From: Tachypleus tridentatus
Lineage: Eukaryota > Arthropoda > Merostomata > Xiphosura > Limulidae
DNA length: 64,000 nucleotides
Direction of reading: 5' to 3'
Assembly: GCF_004210375.1 (NCBI RefSeq)
Contig: NC_134828.1
Coordinates: 22,746,400-22,810,399 of the forward strand
The notes under the pieces were generated by a model. It was not told the DNA's origin. It did no database searches and saw only the letters and a program-made list of their open reading frames with translations. Positions 16,076 to 27,248 of the stretch are shown piece by piece; the first letter of the stretch is position 1, and every line of letters begins with the position of its first letter. The position numbers and the translations under genes were made by a program.

Positions 16076-16573
16076 TGTTGTTTTATGTAACTCGGCATGG
16101 TCAAGTGCGTAAGGCGTGCGACTCATAATCCGAGGGTCGCGGGTTCGCGCACGCGTCGCGCTAATCATGCTCGCCCTTTCAGCCGTGGGTGGCGTTATAA
16201 TGTGACGCTCAATCCTACTATTCGTTGGTAAAAGAGTAGCCCAAGAGTTGGCGGTGGTTGGTGATGACTAGCTGCCTTCACTTTAGTCGTACACTGCTAA
16301 ATTAGGGACGGCTAGCACAGATAGCCCTCGAGTAGCTTTGTGCGAAATTCCAAAATAAACAAACTTTATGTAACTCGGGGGTTTATTAAAACCAGTGTTG
16401 TTTTATGTAACTCGGGGGCTTATTAAAACCAGTGTTGTTTTATGTAACTCGGGGGCTTATTAAAACCAGTGTTGTTTTATGTCACTTGGGTGTTTATTAA
16501 AGGCAGTATTGTTTTATGCAACTCGAGGGTTTATTAAAACCAGTGTTGTTTTATGTAACTCGGGGGTTTATTA
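16066..16573. repeat. 37-bp tandem array, interrupted by a SINE
   Basis: The unit is taaaaccagtgttgttttat plus gtaactcgggggcttat, 37 bp, about six copies counting the one split by the SINE at 16096. It joins the degraded end of the 38-bp satellite with no spacer. Both units share the block cagt..tttatgtaac, so the two arrays are probably related. Confidence 0.92.
16082..16378 (+). mobile_element. SINE family A, full length with 14-bp target duplication
   Basis: A tRNA-like head (ggcatggtcaag...ggttcgcgc) is followed by the family body (catgctcgccctttcagccg, cactattcgttggtaaaaga, ctagctgccttc) and a tail ending aaataaacaaac. The 14-bp sequence tttatgtaactcgg flanks it at 16082-16095 and 16365-16378. 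The same sequence is part of the 37-bp unit, so the insertion occurred into the array. Confidence 0.95.
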
Positions 16574-16578
16574 GATCA

Positions 16579-17320
16579 CTAGATTTTTCCATAGCAAAGT
16601 AAGCTCGTTTTGAAGAAAATATTTGATGTTATATTTTTTATATCATTTTGATATAAGAGATTTTATGAAATATTCCGAAGAAAAATGTTACGCTAAGCCT
16701 TTGTTGACAAGCTGTCTTTAAACATTCGCTAACATTTACAGACACTGGTGCTTTGTTGTCTTTTGATAATACCACGTGCATGTTTAATGTCGAAAACCGA
16801 TTTTTATCACCTAACTTAGAACACGTTTAGTTTGCTGCGAAAACGTGCACATCTTAAACAATACATATAAAACAATAATATCAGTACAGCGAAGTTTTTT
16901 TTTATTTCTGCTATTAAAGGCTAATCACTGCGATAAAAACGTACGTGACGAATGAAAAAGCTAAATGGTAAACTATACTGTTTACATGCTGTAACTTAAG
17001 CCTTTTTCTAGTAGATATCGCCTAGTGTTTTTGTTTCTTTACCCTAGCTATACAGTCTATTATTGAATGTACGTTTTACAGGAAGATAAATGTTATTTTT
17101 CCAGTATTCACATTACCACTATTTCTACACGTGACTGTGAAAGATTGATATATCTGTTCATCCTAAAATGACAAGTTACGCAAAAGTGTTTTCATGAATT
17201 TGATATTTCGATATTCACTACATAAAATTACTTTTAGGTGTTTTGTATTTTCTACGGGCTACTCTAATCAAACTCTAGAATTTGATAATACTTAAGAACA
17301 CCATTATTTCGTTTGTTTTC
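16579..17320. other. Unassigned AT-rich sequence
   Basis: I see no coding potential, repeat family or structural motif here. Confidence 0.5.
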
Positions 17321-17647
17321 GGCCCGGCCCTGGCCAAGCTTGTTAAGGCGTGCGACTCGTAATCCGAGGCCCGGCATGGCCAAGCGCGTAAGGCGCGCGA
17401 CTCGTAATCCGAGGGTCGCGGGTTCGCGCCCGCGTTGCGCCAAACATGCTCGCCCTTTCAGCCGTGGGAGCGTTATAATGTGACGGTCAATCCCACTATT
17501 CGTTGGTAAAAGAGTAGCCCAAGATTTGGCGGTGGGTTGCGATGACTAACTGCCTTCCCTCTAGTCTTACACTGCTAAATTAAAGCCGGCTAGAGCAGAT
17601 AGCTCTCGTGTAACTTTGCGCGAAATTTATAAAAAAAACAAAAACAA
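17321..17647 (+). mobile_element. SINE family A with a duplicated tRNA head
   Basis: A first head (ggcccggccctggccaagct to aatccgag) runs to 17368. A second, complete head begins at 17369 and continues into the normal body and an A-rich tail. The two heads join at the same internal point, after aatccgag. This fits either insertion of one SINE into another or template switching. No clear target duplication was found. Confidence 0.9.
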
Positions 17648-18145
17648 ATAATATACATCATCAAAAAGAATATGTACATTAAGTCACTGACACTTACAAA
17701 TTTATCACATTATCTGGAAGACGGAAATAATATATTTCCTTTGGTTTGATTTGCTTGAAAATTTAAGAGTTAAACAAGCGTTGCTATGAAATTGTGAAAC
17801 CTGAAAGATACATATACGGGTCTTCAAAGATATGTTAAACATAACCACGGGTAAAAAAATAATAATCGTTAAGGGTAGAATAGTCCCTGCTTTCGATACG
17901 TATATTGAAAGGTTTTGTAAATTTAGGGGTAAGTTTCTAGTAGATGGATGATATGTTTGTATAGCAGTCGTAAGCATAAATTATCTATGGTTATAACCAT
18001 CACAATGTTAAATATCCACATCATTACTAGATCAGAACTGCATGTTAGTGTATAACCATAACAATATTACATAGTCTCACCATGACCATGCAATACACGT
18101 GCAACCAGACCACAAGTTTATAAAAAACGTATTAGTAATATGTAG
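17648..18145. other. Unassigned sequence
   Basis: The longest minus-strand open frame here (17705-17977, 90 codons) is low-complexity, hydrophobic and AT-driven. I do not regard it as a gene. Nothing else is recognisable. Confidence 0.45.
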
Positions 18146-18315
18146 TTAATATATTTCAACTATTACTTTCACTTGATACCTAGTTAATAGATTCCAACTC
18201 TTACTTTCACGTGATATCTGGTTAGTAGACTCTTTCTTACTTGCACGTGATATGTGGTTAATAGACTCCAACTTTTACTTTCATGTGATGTTTGTTTAAT
18301 AGACCCTTCTCTCAC
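18146..18315. repeat. Short diverged tandem array, about 38-bp unit
   Basis: Four to five diverged copies of ttaatagactccaac..ttactttcacgtgatatgtgg are visible. The copies differ by substitutions and small indels. Confidence 0.7.
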
Positions 18316-18525
18316 TTTCTATGTCATTTCTGAGAACTTCTTTCATTGTTACTAAACTACACTATATCCATATTCTTGGAAAAGTGTAACCACGTAACAA
18401 TTTCCCGTAACCATGACATATTGATTTTTCTATCTCTATTTTTTATTCTGTGACTAGCGACAACGAGTGAGTTAACAACATATTTATTTTGTAAAATGTT
18501 TTATTTTCCTCGTATTTTGCAGTGA

Positions 18526-18640
18526 TTTGGTATTAAAAACAAAGCTGCACAGCAAGCTGTTTGTGCTCTGCCCAACACGGGTTTAAGTCAGTTTGTAGGG
18601 ATTGTAAACCCATAGACTTGTCGTTGAGCCACCGTGAGAC
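18526..18640 (-). mobile_element. SINE family B, old copy
   Basis: Reverse orientation: aagctgcacagcaagctgtt, then tgtgctctgcccaacacggg, then the head region cccatagacttgtcgttgag. It matches the pattern of the well-preserved copy at 62199-62332 but is diverged and lacks most of the tail. Confidence 0.7.
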
Positions 18641-18641
18641 A

Positions 18642-19045
18642 TTTAACATTGAATGAAGTGTTATTTTTATTTTAATCACCAACTAGATGAGCCCTAAAAG
18701 AAAGAATCGATGGACAAACACTGATAAGCAACCTATAAAATAAGAAGAAATATGATACTATCTATTATTAGACTAGGTATTGTTCTCGACAGAGTGTTGT
18801 TCTAGGAGACATGTAATCAGATGTAGTTCCTTTAGAAGAAGTCCCACAAGAATTGATTGCTCTATAATTTCCTGGAATATTTCGTGGAGTTAGCGTGAAT
18901 TGTTGTTGTGTATAAGAATAATTAACTTTGTTGTTAATTCACATCGAAGGCCTGCAATTCTACTGTCGTTAATAAACACTCGTCTTTGTGAGATAACGTA
19001 ATCACTGCAGAATACATGCTATAAAACGTATTTACACTTTGAAAT
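18642..19045. other. Unassigned sequence
   Basis: Nothing recognised between a family B SINE and the 44-bp array. Confidence 0.45.
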
Positions 19046-22000
19046 GTAAACACTAAATATAACGATATTTTATACTGACTGGTATTGACGTAAACACTAA
19101 ACATAACGATATTTTATACTGACTGGTATTGACGTAAACACTAAACATAACGATATTTTATACTGACTGGTATTGGAGTAAAGACTAAATATAACGATAT
19201 TTTATACTGACTGGTATTGACGTAAACACTAAATATAACGATATTTTATACTGACTGGTATAGAAGTAAAGACTAAATATAACGATATTTTATACTGACT
19301 GGTATTGAAGTAAACACTAAATATAATGATATTTTATACTGACTGGTATTGAAGTAAACACTAAATATAATGATATTTTATACTGACTGGTATTGAAGTA
19401 AACACTAAATATAACGATATTTTATGCTGACTGGTATTGAAGTAAAGACTAAATATAACGATATTTTATACTGACTGGTATTGAAGTAAACACTAAATAT
19501 AATGATATTTTATACTGACTGGTATTGAAGTAAACACTAAATATAACGATATTTTATACTGACTGGTATTGAAGTAAAGACTAAATATAACGATATTTTA
19601 TACTGACTGGTATTGAAGTAAACACTAAATATAACGATATTTTATACTGACTGGTATTGAAGTAAAGACTAAATATAACGATATTTTATACTGACTGGTA
19701 TTGAAGTAAACACTAAATATAATGATATTTTATACTGACTGGTATTAAAGTAAAGACTAAATATAACGATATTTTATACTGACTGGTACGGAAGTAAAGA
19801 CTAAATATAACGATATTTTATACTGACTGGTATTGAAGTAAAGACTAAATATAACGATATTTTATACTGACTGGTATTGAAGTAAAGACTAAATACAACA
19901 ATATTTTATACTGACTGGTATTGAAGTAAAGACTAAATATAACGATATTTTATACTGACTGGTATTGAAGTAAAGACTAAATACAACGATATTTTATACT
20001 GACTGGTATTGAAGTAAAAACTAAATACAACGATATTTTATACTGACTGGTATTGAAGTAAAGACTAAATATAACGATATTTTATACTGACTGGTATTGA
20101 AGTAAAGACTAAATACAACGATATTTTATACTGACTGGTATTGAAGTAAAGACTAAATACAACGATATTTTATACTGACTGGTACTGAAGTAAACACTAA
20201 ATATAACGATATTTTATACTGACTGGTATTGAAGTAAAGACTAAATATAACGATATTTTATACTGACTGGTATTGACGTAAACACTAAATATAACGATAT
20301 TTTATACTGACTGGTATAGAAGTAAAGACTAAATATAACGATATTTTATACTGACTGGTATTGAAGTAAACACTAAATATAATGATATTTTATACTGACT
20401 GGTATTGAAGTAAACACTAAATATAATGATATTTTATACTGACTGGTATTGAAGTAAACACTAAATATAACGATATTTTATGCTGACTGGTATTGAAGTA
20501 AAGACTAAATATAACGATATTTTATACTGACTGGTATTGAAGTAAACACTAAATATAACGATATTTTATACTGACTGGTATTGAAGTAAACACTAAATAT
20601 AACGATATTTTATACTGACTGGTATTGAAGTAAAGACTAAATATAACGATATTTTATACTGACTGGTATTGAAGTAAACACTAAATATAACGATATTTTA
20701 TACTGACTGGTATTGAAGTAAAGACTAAATATAACGATATTTTATACTGACTGGTATTGAAGTAAAACACTAAATATAATGATATTTTATACTGACTGGT
20801 ATTAAAGTAAAGACTAAATATAACGATATTTTATACTGACTGGTATTGAAGTAAAGACTAAATATAACGATATTTTATACTGACTGGTATTGAAGTAAAG
20901 ACTAAATATAACGATATTTTATACTGACTGGTATTGAAGTAAAGACTAAATACAACAATATTTTATACTGACTGGTATTGAAGTAAAGACTAAATATAAC
21001 GATATTTTATACTGACTGGTATTGAAGTAAAGACTAAATACAACGATATTTTATACTGACTGGTATTGAAGTAAAGACTAAATACAACGATATTTTATAC
21101 TGACTGGTATTGAAGTAAAGACTAAATATAACGATATTTTATACTGACTGGTATTGAAGTAAAGACTAAATACAACGATATTTTATACTGACTGGTATTT
21201 AAGTAAAGACTAAATACAACGATATTTTATACTGACTGGTACTGAAGTAAACACTAAATATAACGATATTTTATACTGACTGGTACGGAAGTAAAGACTA
21301 AATATAACGATATTTTATACTGACTGGTATTGAAGTAAAGACTAAATATAACGATATTTTATACTGACTGGTACTGAAGTAAACACTAAATATAACGATA
21401 TTTTATACTGACTGGTATTGAAGTAAACACTAAACATAATGATATTTTATACTGACTGGTATTAAAGTAAAGACTAAATATAACGATATTTTATACTGAC
21501 TGGTACGGAAGTAAAGACTAAATATAACGATATTTTATACTGACTGGTATTGAAGTAAAGACTAAATATAACGATATTTTATACTGACTGGTATTGAAGT
21601 AAAGACTAAATACAACAATATTTTATACTGACTGGTATTGAAGTAAAGACTAAATATAACGATATTTTATACTGACTGGTATTGAAGTAAAGACTAAATA
21701 TAACGATATTTTATACTGACTGGTATTGAAGTAAAGACTAAATATAACGATATTTTATAGTGACTGGTATTGAAGTAAAGACTAAATATAACGATATTTT
21801 ATACTGACTGGTATTGAAGTAAAGACTAAATATAACGATATTTTATACTGACTGGTATTGAAGTAAAGACTAAATACAACGATATTTTATACTGACTGGT
21901 ACTGAAGTAAACACTAAATATAACGATATTTTATACTGACTGGTATTGAAGTAAAGACTAAATATAACGATATTTTATACTGACTGGTATTGAAGTAAAC

Positions 22001-23462
22001 ACTAAATATAACAATATTTTATACTGACTGGTATTGAAGTAAACACTAAATATAACGATATTTTATACTGACTGGTATTGAAGTAAACACTAAATATAAC
22101 GATATTTTATACTGACTGGTATTGAAGTAAACACTAAATATAACGATATTTTATACTGACTGGTATTGAAGTAAAGACTAAATACAACGATATTTTATAG
22201 TGACTGGTATTGAAGTAAAGACTAAATATAACGATATTTTATAGTGACTGGTATTGAAGTAAAGACTAAATATAACGATATTTTATACTGACTGGTATTG
22301 AAGTAAAGACTAAATATAACGATATTTTATACTGACTGGTATTGAAATAAAGACTAAATATAACGATATTTTATACTGACTGGTATTGAAGTAAAGACTA
22401 AATATAACGATATTTTATACTGACTGGTATTGAAGAAAAGACTAAATATAACGATATTTTATACTGACTGGTATTGACGTAAACACTAAATATAACGATA
22501 TTTTATACTGACTGGTATTGAAGTAAAGACTAAATATAACGATATTTTATACTGACTGGTATTGAAGTAAAGACTAAATATAACGATATTTTATACTGAC
22601 TGGTATTGAAGAAAAGACTAAATATAACAATATTTTATACTGACTGGTATTGAAGTAAAGACTAAATATAACGATATTTTATACTGACTGGTATTGAAGT
22701 AAAGACTAAATATAACGATATTTTATACTGACTGGTATTGAAGTAAAGACTAAATATAACGATATTTTATACTGACTGGTATTGAAGAAAAGACTAAATA
22801 TAACGATATTTTATACTGACTGGTATTGAAGTAAAGACTAAATATAACGATATTTTATACTGACTGGTATTGAAATAAAGACTAAATATAACGATATTTT
22901 ATACTGACTGGTATTGAAGTAAAGACTAAATATAATGATATTTTATACTGACTGGTATTGAAGAAAAGACTAAATATAACGATATTTTATACTGACTGGT
23001 ATTGAAGTAAAGACTAAATATAACGATATTTTATACTGACTGGTATTGAAGAAAAGACTAAATATAACGATATTTTATACTGACTGGTATTGAAGAAAAG
23101 ACTAAATATAACGATATTTTATACTGACTGGTATTGAAGAAAAGACTAAATATAACGATATTTTATACTGACTGGTATTGAAATAAAGACTAAATATAAC
23201 GATATTTTATACTCACTGGTATTGAAGTAAAGACTAAATATAACGATATTTTATACTCACTGGTATTGAAGTAAAGACTAAATATAACGATATTTTATAC
23301 TGACTGGTATTGACGTAAACACTAAATATAACGATATTTTATACTGACTGGTATTGACGTAAACACTAAATATAACGATATTTTATACTGACTGGTATTG
23401 AAGTAAAGACTAAATACAACGATATTTTATACTGACTGGTACGGAAGTAAAGACTAAATATT
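19046..23462. repeat. 44-bp satellite array (about 100 copies) with block duplications
   Basis: The unit is actaaatataacgatatttt followed by atactgactggtattgaagtaaag, 44 bp. Common variants are aaacac/aaagac, ataacg/acaacg/ataatg, tgaag/tgacg/tgaaa, and rarer private variants (tatagaag, tgctgactgg, tacggaag). The private variants recur at fixed distances: tatagaag and tgctgactgg 1056 bp apart (24 units), and a ggtattaaag unit and an acaacaata unit 660 bp apart (15 units). The array therefore grew in part by duplication of multi-unit blocks. It ends at about 23462 in diverged sequence. Confidence 0.97.
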
Positions 23463-24361
23463 AATGACTTGATTATTGAATGATAGTAAAGTAAGATCTA
23501 AATATAAATCAATTGTGTACTGAAAACAGACAAGATGTATACTGATTTATGTTGAAGTGTGGACTATATATAGTTATTGTAGATAATTTCATTTATTTTT
23601 GTATATATGATTATGGAAACCTAAACAGTAACTGTGATAGAATTCAGATATATTCGAAGCCCATTCTGATTACATATATAAATACATTCTATTTAAATTC
23701 TAGAAATTAATTTGTGACATGTGAGTTGTCATTCAATTAGTTCTTATGTAAGATTTATTCTATGTCGCTTCTCCTTTTATCATTCCTTGGATAAATACAT
23801 AAAACTATTATATAAATTGGCATGTTTTTTTTTTAATATTTAAACATATATATTCACTTTTCCTTTAAAAGATTACGATAAAAGAAAGAGCATATTTAGA
23901 AATTTTTCAGTTAAATCTCTTAAATAGTTCTCCGTTAAAATGTTTTGAAGGTCCTGGAATGCTCTATGTAGTGCGAATCTACCGCTAGAGGTCTTCAGTA
24001 ATAAAAATAAATCAGATCAGTAAAATCCAGTAACAGCTTCGACAAATTGTAACGGTTAAATGTTTGTTATCTGTTTTGTTTTTCCAGAACTTTCGCGCCA
24101 AGCAACATAAGATCTTAATTCGTAATTTTGAACTGACCAACCAGAAGAAAGAGTAACTGTGTGACTTAATCTTCACCCTTACGTCACACCCACAATGTAA
24201 CATGTGCTTTTAAGGCCTAAAACGTTAAGAGGAATACAACTGTAAGTTTCAAAGGTTAGAATTCCGACTGTTTGCCACAGACTTTCTAACGTTTAAAACT
24301 GTAATTAAACTTTCGTTTAATATGAGTTAAGTGTTTATAAAATGTTATTTGCCAGTTAAAT
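23463..24361. other. Unassigned AT-rich flank
   Basis: The first 120 bases look like decayed array units (gtaaagtaagatctaaatat, ttgaagtgtggactatatat). The remainder has no recognisable gene or repeat. A 63-codon minus-strand frame at 24012-24203 has no supporting features. Confidence 0.45.
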
Positions 24362-24430
24362 TCGCGCATAGCTGCGAAAGAGCTATCTGCGCTGATCGTT
24401 TCTAATTAAGATGTCATAGAGGAAGGCAAG
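24362..24430 (-). mobile_element. SINE family A tail fragment, old
   Basis: attcgcgcatagctgcgaaa and gagctatctgcgctgatcgt match the reverse complement of the family A 3' end. The body and head are missing. Confidence 0.6.
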
Positions 24431-24488
24431 TAAACAAATACATGACAAATAAACCATTTTCTGTTCACTGTCCTATTTTATTCTCCGC

Positions 24489-24719
24489 GGTTTTGAAGCT
24501 CAATTGGCCTAGTGTTTAGTGTTGCCGATGGTGAATCGTAGTTCGCAAATGTCGGATCGGGGTTGCGTTATAAGTGCAACTGTCAAAACTCACTATTCGA
24601 TTAAAGGTAGTCCAAGCGTTGATGCTGGTGACTGCTCGCTAATGTGTTGTTTAAAAACTAGAAACGGTTAGCGCAGATAATTTCTTACGTAACCTTCTGC
24701 GAATATCCGAAACAAACTA
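24489..24719 (+). mobile_element. SINE family A, old diverged copy
   Basis: The order of blocks is that of family A: a head-like stretch, gcgttataagtgcaactgtc, actcactattcgattaaagg, agtccaagcgttgatgctgg, gttagcgcagataatttctt, and a short ccgaaacaaact tail. All blocks are heavily substituted. Confidence 0.7.
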
Positions 24720-24904
24720 CTGTGTTGTCCCAGTTAACATACCCGAAAGTGTGGCAAACTGCAAAAGAGGGGGCGCTTATTAAATACTAATTCGGTCATA
24801 TGATGATAACTTTATTATAAAGAAATCTATCTATAATAGGTGGTAGGAAATACAGCCTATTTATTTCTAACTTTGCTGTAGATATCACTACTTCCTATTA
24901 CAGA

Positions 24905-25188
24905 GACCAGCATGGCCAAGTGTGTTAAGGCGTTCAATTCGTAATACGAGGGTCGCAGGTTCGAATCCCGGTGGCACCAAACATGCTCGCCCATTTAGCC
25001 GTGGAGGCGTTGTAATGTGACGGTCCGTTCCACTATTCGTTGGTAAAAGAGTAGCCCAGGAGTTGGCGGTGGGTGGTGATGACTAGCTGCCATCCCTCTA
25101 GTCTTACACTGCTAACATAGTGGCGGCTAACGCAGATAGCCCTCGAGTAGCTTTGCGCGAAATTCAAAAAACAAACAAACAAACAAAC
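24905..25188 (+). mobile_element. SINE family A, full length
   Basis: The head starts gaccagcatggccaag and contains the B-box-like ggttcgaatccc, then cacca. The body is intact and the tail is aaacaaac repeated four times. No convincing target duplication was seen. Confidence 0.92.
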
Positions 25189-25463
25189 GAGTTAAAGAGA
25201 TTTTATCTTCTCTAGAGTGAAGACCAAACCCTGAACAGCTGTCGACTTCAGGAACGCTGGACTTTCAAACCGCGGTTGTTGTTTTATCTCACGTATCGAC
25301 TCTTTCTGTTTCAGGGATTCTACACACTTATTAATCTCTAACGGTCACCTGTTGGTAGTTCATAATGTCAAAGCTGCCATGTTAGGGACCTTACAAACAC
25401 AAGTGAAACAGTTATCGTGAAAACAAAATTTAAATAGAATATGTCATATCATTCATTTTAGTG

Positions 25464-25602
25464 TGTTTGTAGTTAAGCACAAAGATGCACAAGGTGCTAT
25501 CTGTAGTCTCTCCACCACAAGTATCGAAACCTGCTTTCTAGCTTTCCCGCGACCCTCAGTTTACGAGTCGCACGCCTAAACTCGCTTGGCCATGACAGGC
25601 CT
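25464..25602 (-). mobile_element. Chimeric SINE: family B tail joined to family A head
   Basis: Read on the plus strand, 25464-25541 is a family B tail and centre (gtttgtagttaagcacaaag, ccaccacaagtatcgaaacc). From 25547 the sequence is a family A head (cccgcgaccctcagtttacg, cttggccatgacaggcc). The family A body is absent. It is either a recombinant or a template-switch product. Confidence 0.7.
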
Positions 25603-25633
25603 CTGATGTTTCTTAAAGGATCGGGTTAATATT

Positions 25634-25880
25634 TGGATATGTCTATCTTTCTTGGTGATCCGTAGCTTTGTTCCTTGGTGATGCGTGTCTGTGTTCCTTG
25701 GTAATCCGTATCTATTTTTTACTGGCGAATCGGATCTGTCTTTCGTGGAAATTCGTATCTATCTGTCTTGGCGATCCATGTCTATCTTTCTTAGTGATCC
25801 ATGTTTGTGTCCATGTCTCTCTCTGTTGATGATCCGTGATGACTGTATTTTTGGTGATCCGTGTCTGTGTTCCTTTTTCT
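25634..25880. repeat. Diverged about 27-bp minisatellite
   Basis: About nine copies of tttcttggtgatccgtgtct plus gtgt are present with many substitutions. The overlapping open frames on both strands come from the repeat and are not genes. Confidence 0.75.
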
Positions 25881-26457
25881 AAGGTGGGAGATCTCTTGGA
25901 GATTGTGCAGGTTACATTAGAGTAGCCGTCCTGGGTTACACATGTATGTAAAGTCAGCTTGGGTTGAGGGTTAAAAATAAATCCCACTACCAAAAAGGCG
26001 ATGATTTAAAAAATTCTTATAAAGAGTCGTGTTTGTATCACACAATTTAAGCTAACCATGGTATCTGGAAGTTTCAACATTGAAAAATCCCTACAACCGA
26101 TTGTGTTTTATGCCATTTCATTGGTAAAATACGTGGTGTTGACATCCAGAAAATTAATAAGAAATAGTAAAGCTAAACCTAACCTGGTGGCCTATTATAG
26201 AACTAAATATAATAGTAAAATTATTCTTTATTGGTTGTGATCTGAGTATAAGGGTCTGCTATAGAAGTTTATTCAATGGTTTGTTGAGGTTGGTGTGGCT
26301 GAACGACAAGGAGATAAATAACACATTGAATTACCGTAATTAAATGTAGGAGATTCATATATTATGTCATAATACTTCTGTAATGTGAAAAATTGATTGT
26401 TTGTGAGTTTTGTGTATTTGGTTTGTCTCTCATTGTGGATGAGTGTAATACAAAAAG
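25881..26457. other. Unassigned sequence
   Basis: A 60-codon frame begins at 26058 in a good start context (accatgg), but no domain or splice signal supports it. No repeats are seen. Confidence 0.4.
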
Positions 26458-26465
26458 GTGCTTTC

Positions 26466-26522
26466 TCGCAATCCGAGGGCCGCAGGTTCGGATATATATT
26501 CCACTAAGCATGCTCACCCTTT
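26466..26522 (+). mobile_element. SINE family A head fragment
   Basis: cgcaatccgagggccgcagg ttcgg, then catgctcacccttttgtg, matches the family A head and start of body. It is cut off by the next SINE. Confidence 0.65.
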
Positions 26523-26524
26523 TG

Positions 26525-26800
26525 TGCCCGGCATGGCCGAGCGCGTTAGGCGTGCGACTTGTAATCCGAGGGTCCCGGGTTCGCATCCCAGTCGCGCCAA
26601 CCATGCTCGCCCCTTTCAACCGTGGGGGCGTTATAATGTGACGGTCAATCCCACTATTCGTTGGTAAAAGAGTGGCCCAAGAGATGGCGGTCGGTGGTGA
26701 TGACTAGCTGCTCTCCCTCTAGTCTTTCAATGTTAGATTAAGGATTGCAAGCGTAAATAGCCCCCGTGTAGCTTTGCGCGAAATTTAAACTAAATCAAAA
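26525..26800 (+). mobile_element. SINE family A, full length
   Basis: The sequence runs from gcccggcatggccgagcgcg to gctttgcgcgaaatttaaac. It sits directly behind the head fragment at 26466-26522. The anticodon-loop position reads CTTGTAA instead of the usual CTCGTAA. The short open frames on both strands here are SINE sequence. Confidence 0.9.
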
Positions 26801-26827
26801 CTAGAAACAATCACACTCCACATTTTG

Positions 26828-26968
26828 TGGGTACGTGATAAGGGTGACAATCAAATCCCAATGTTTAACTAGAGTGACCTAGCAGTGGATAATGTTTACT
26901 AGCTGCTTTCCTTTTAGTTTAGGGATGGCTAGGTCCTTGCGTAGCTTTGCGCGAATATCTGAAAGAAA
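26828..26968 (+). mobile_element. SINE family A-like fragment, old
   Basis: Blocks gataagggtgacaatcaaat, ttactagctgctttcctttt and gtagctttgcgcgaatatct keep family A order, but the head is gone. Confidence 0.6.
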
Positions 26969-27248
26969 CAAAATATCAAATATTAAAAATTTATATATAT
27001 ATATATAAATTGTTCACAAGACAATCTATGAGATATTTGTCCTAACATATATCCAAATCCAAAGAACAATATATTTCAAGAAAATTTGAGAAACAAAATG
27101 TGGACGACTCATTAAATTAAAACTGTAGCGCCATCTTTTGGATGACCTTTCACCTAAAAACAAATGAAAATTACATTCTGACTAAAAACAAACAAAGTGT
27201 AACAGAATGAACATTGCAGCTATCAGGCACGCATGCTAAAGGCTAGAG

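Noticed and set aside
15885..16112. 75-codon plus-strand frame at the edge of the satellite
   Set aside because: It is composed of decayed satellite units and runs into the SINE. No start context or domain supports it.
16096..16170. True tRNA genes at the many ggcatggccaag...ggttcg sites (anticodon-loop position CTCGTAA, Thr-like)
   Set aside because: Every occurrence is joined to the same SINE body and tail, several are flanked by target duplications, and the anticodon stem pairs poorly. They are SINE heads.
17705..17977. 90-codon minus-strand frame
   Set aside because: Composition and lack of motifs match random AT-rich sequence; no conserved neighbour or splice signal.
25685..25993. Open frames on both strands over the 27-bp repeat
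   Set aside because: The openness follows from the low-complexity repeat. The two frames mirror each other.
26362..26667. Overlapping open frames on both strands
   Set aside because: They are translations of SINE family A sequence; the same peptides appear at other SINE copies (40435, 49076, 56670, 61445).
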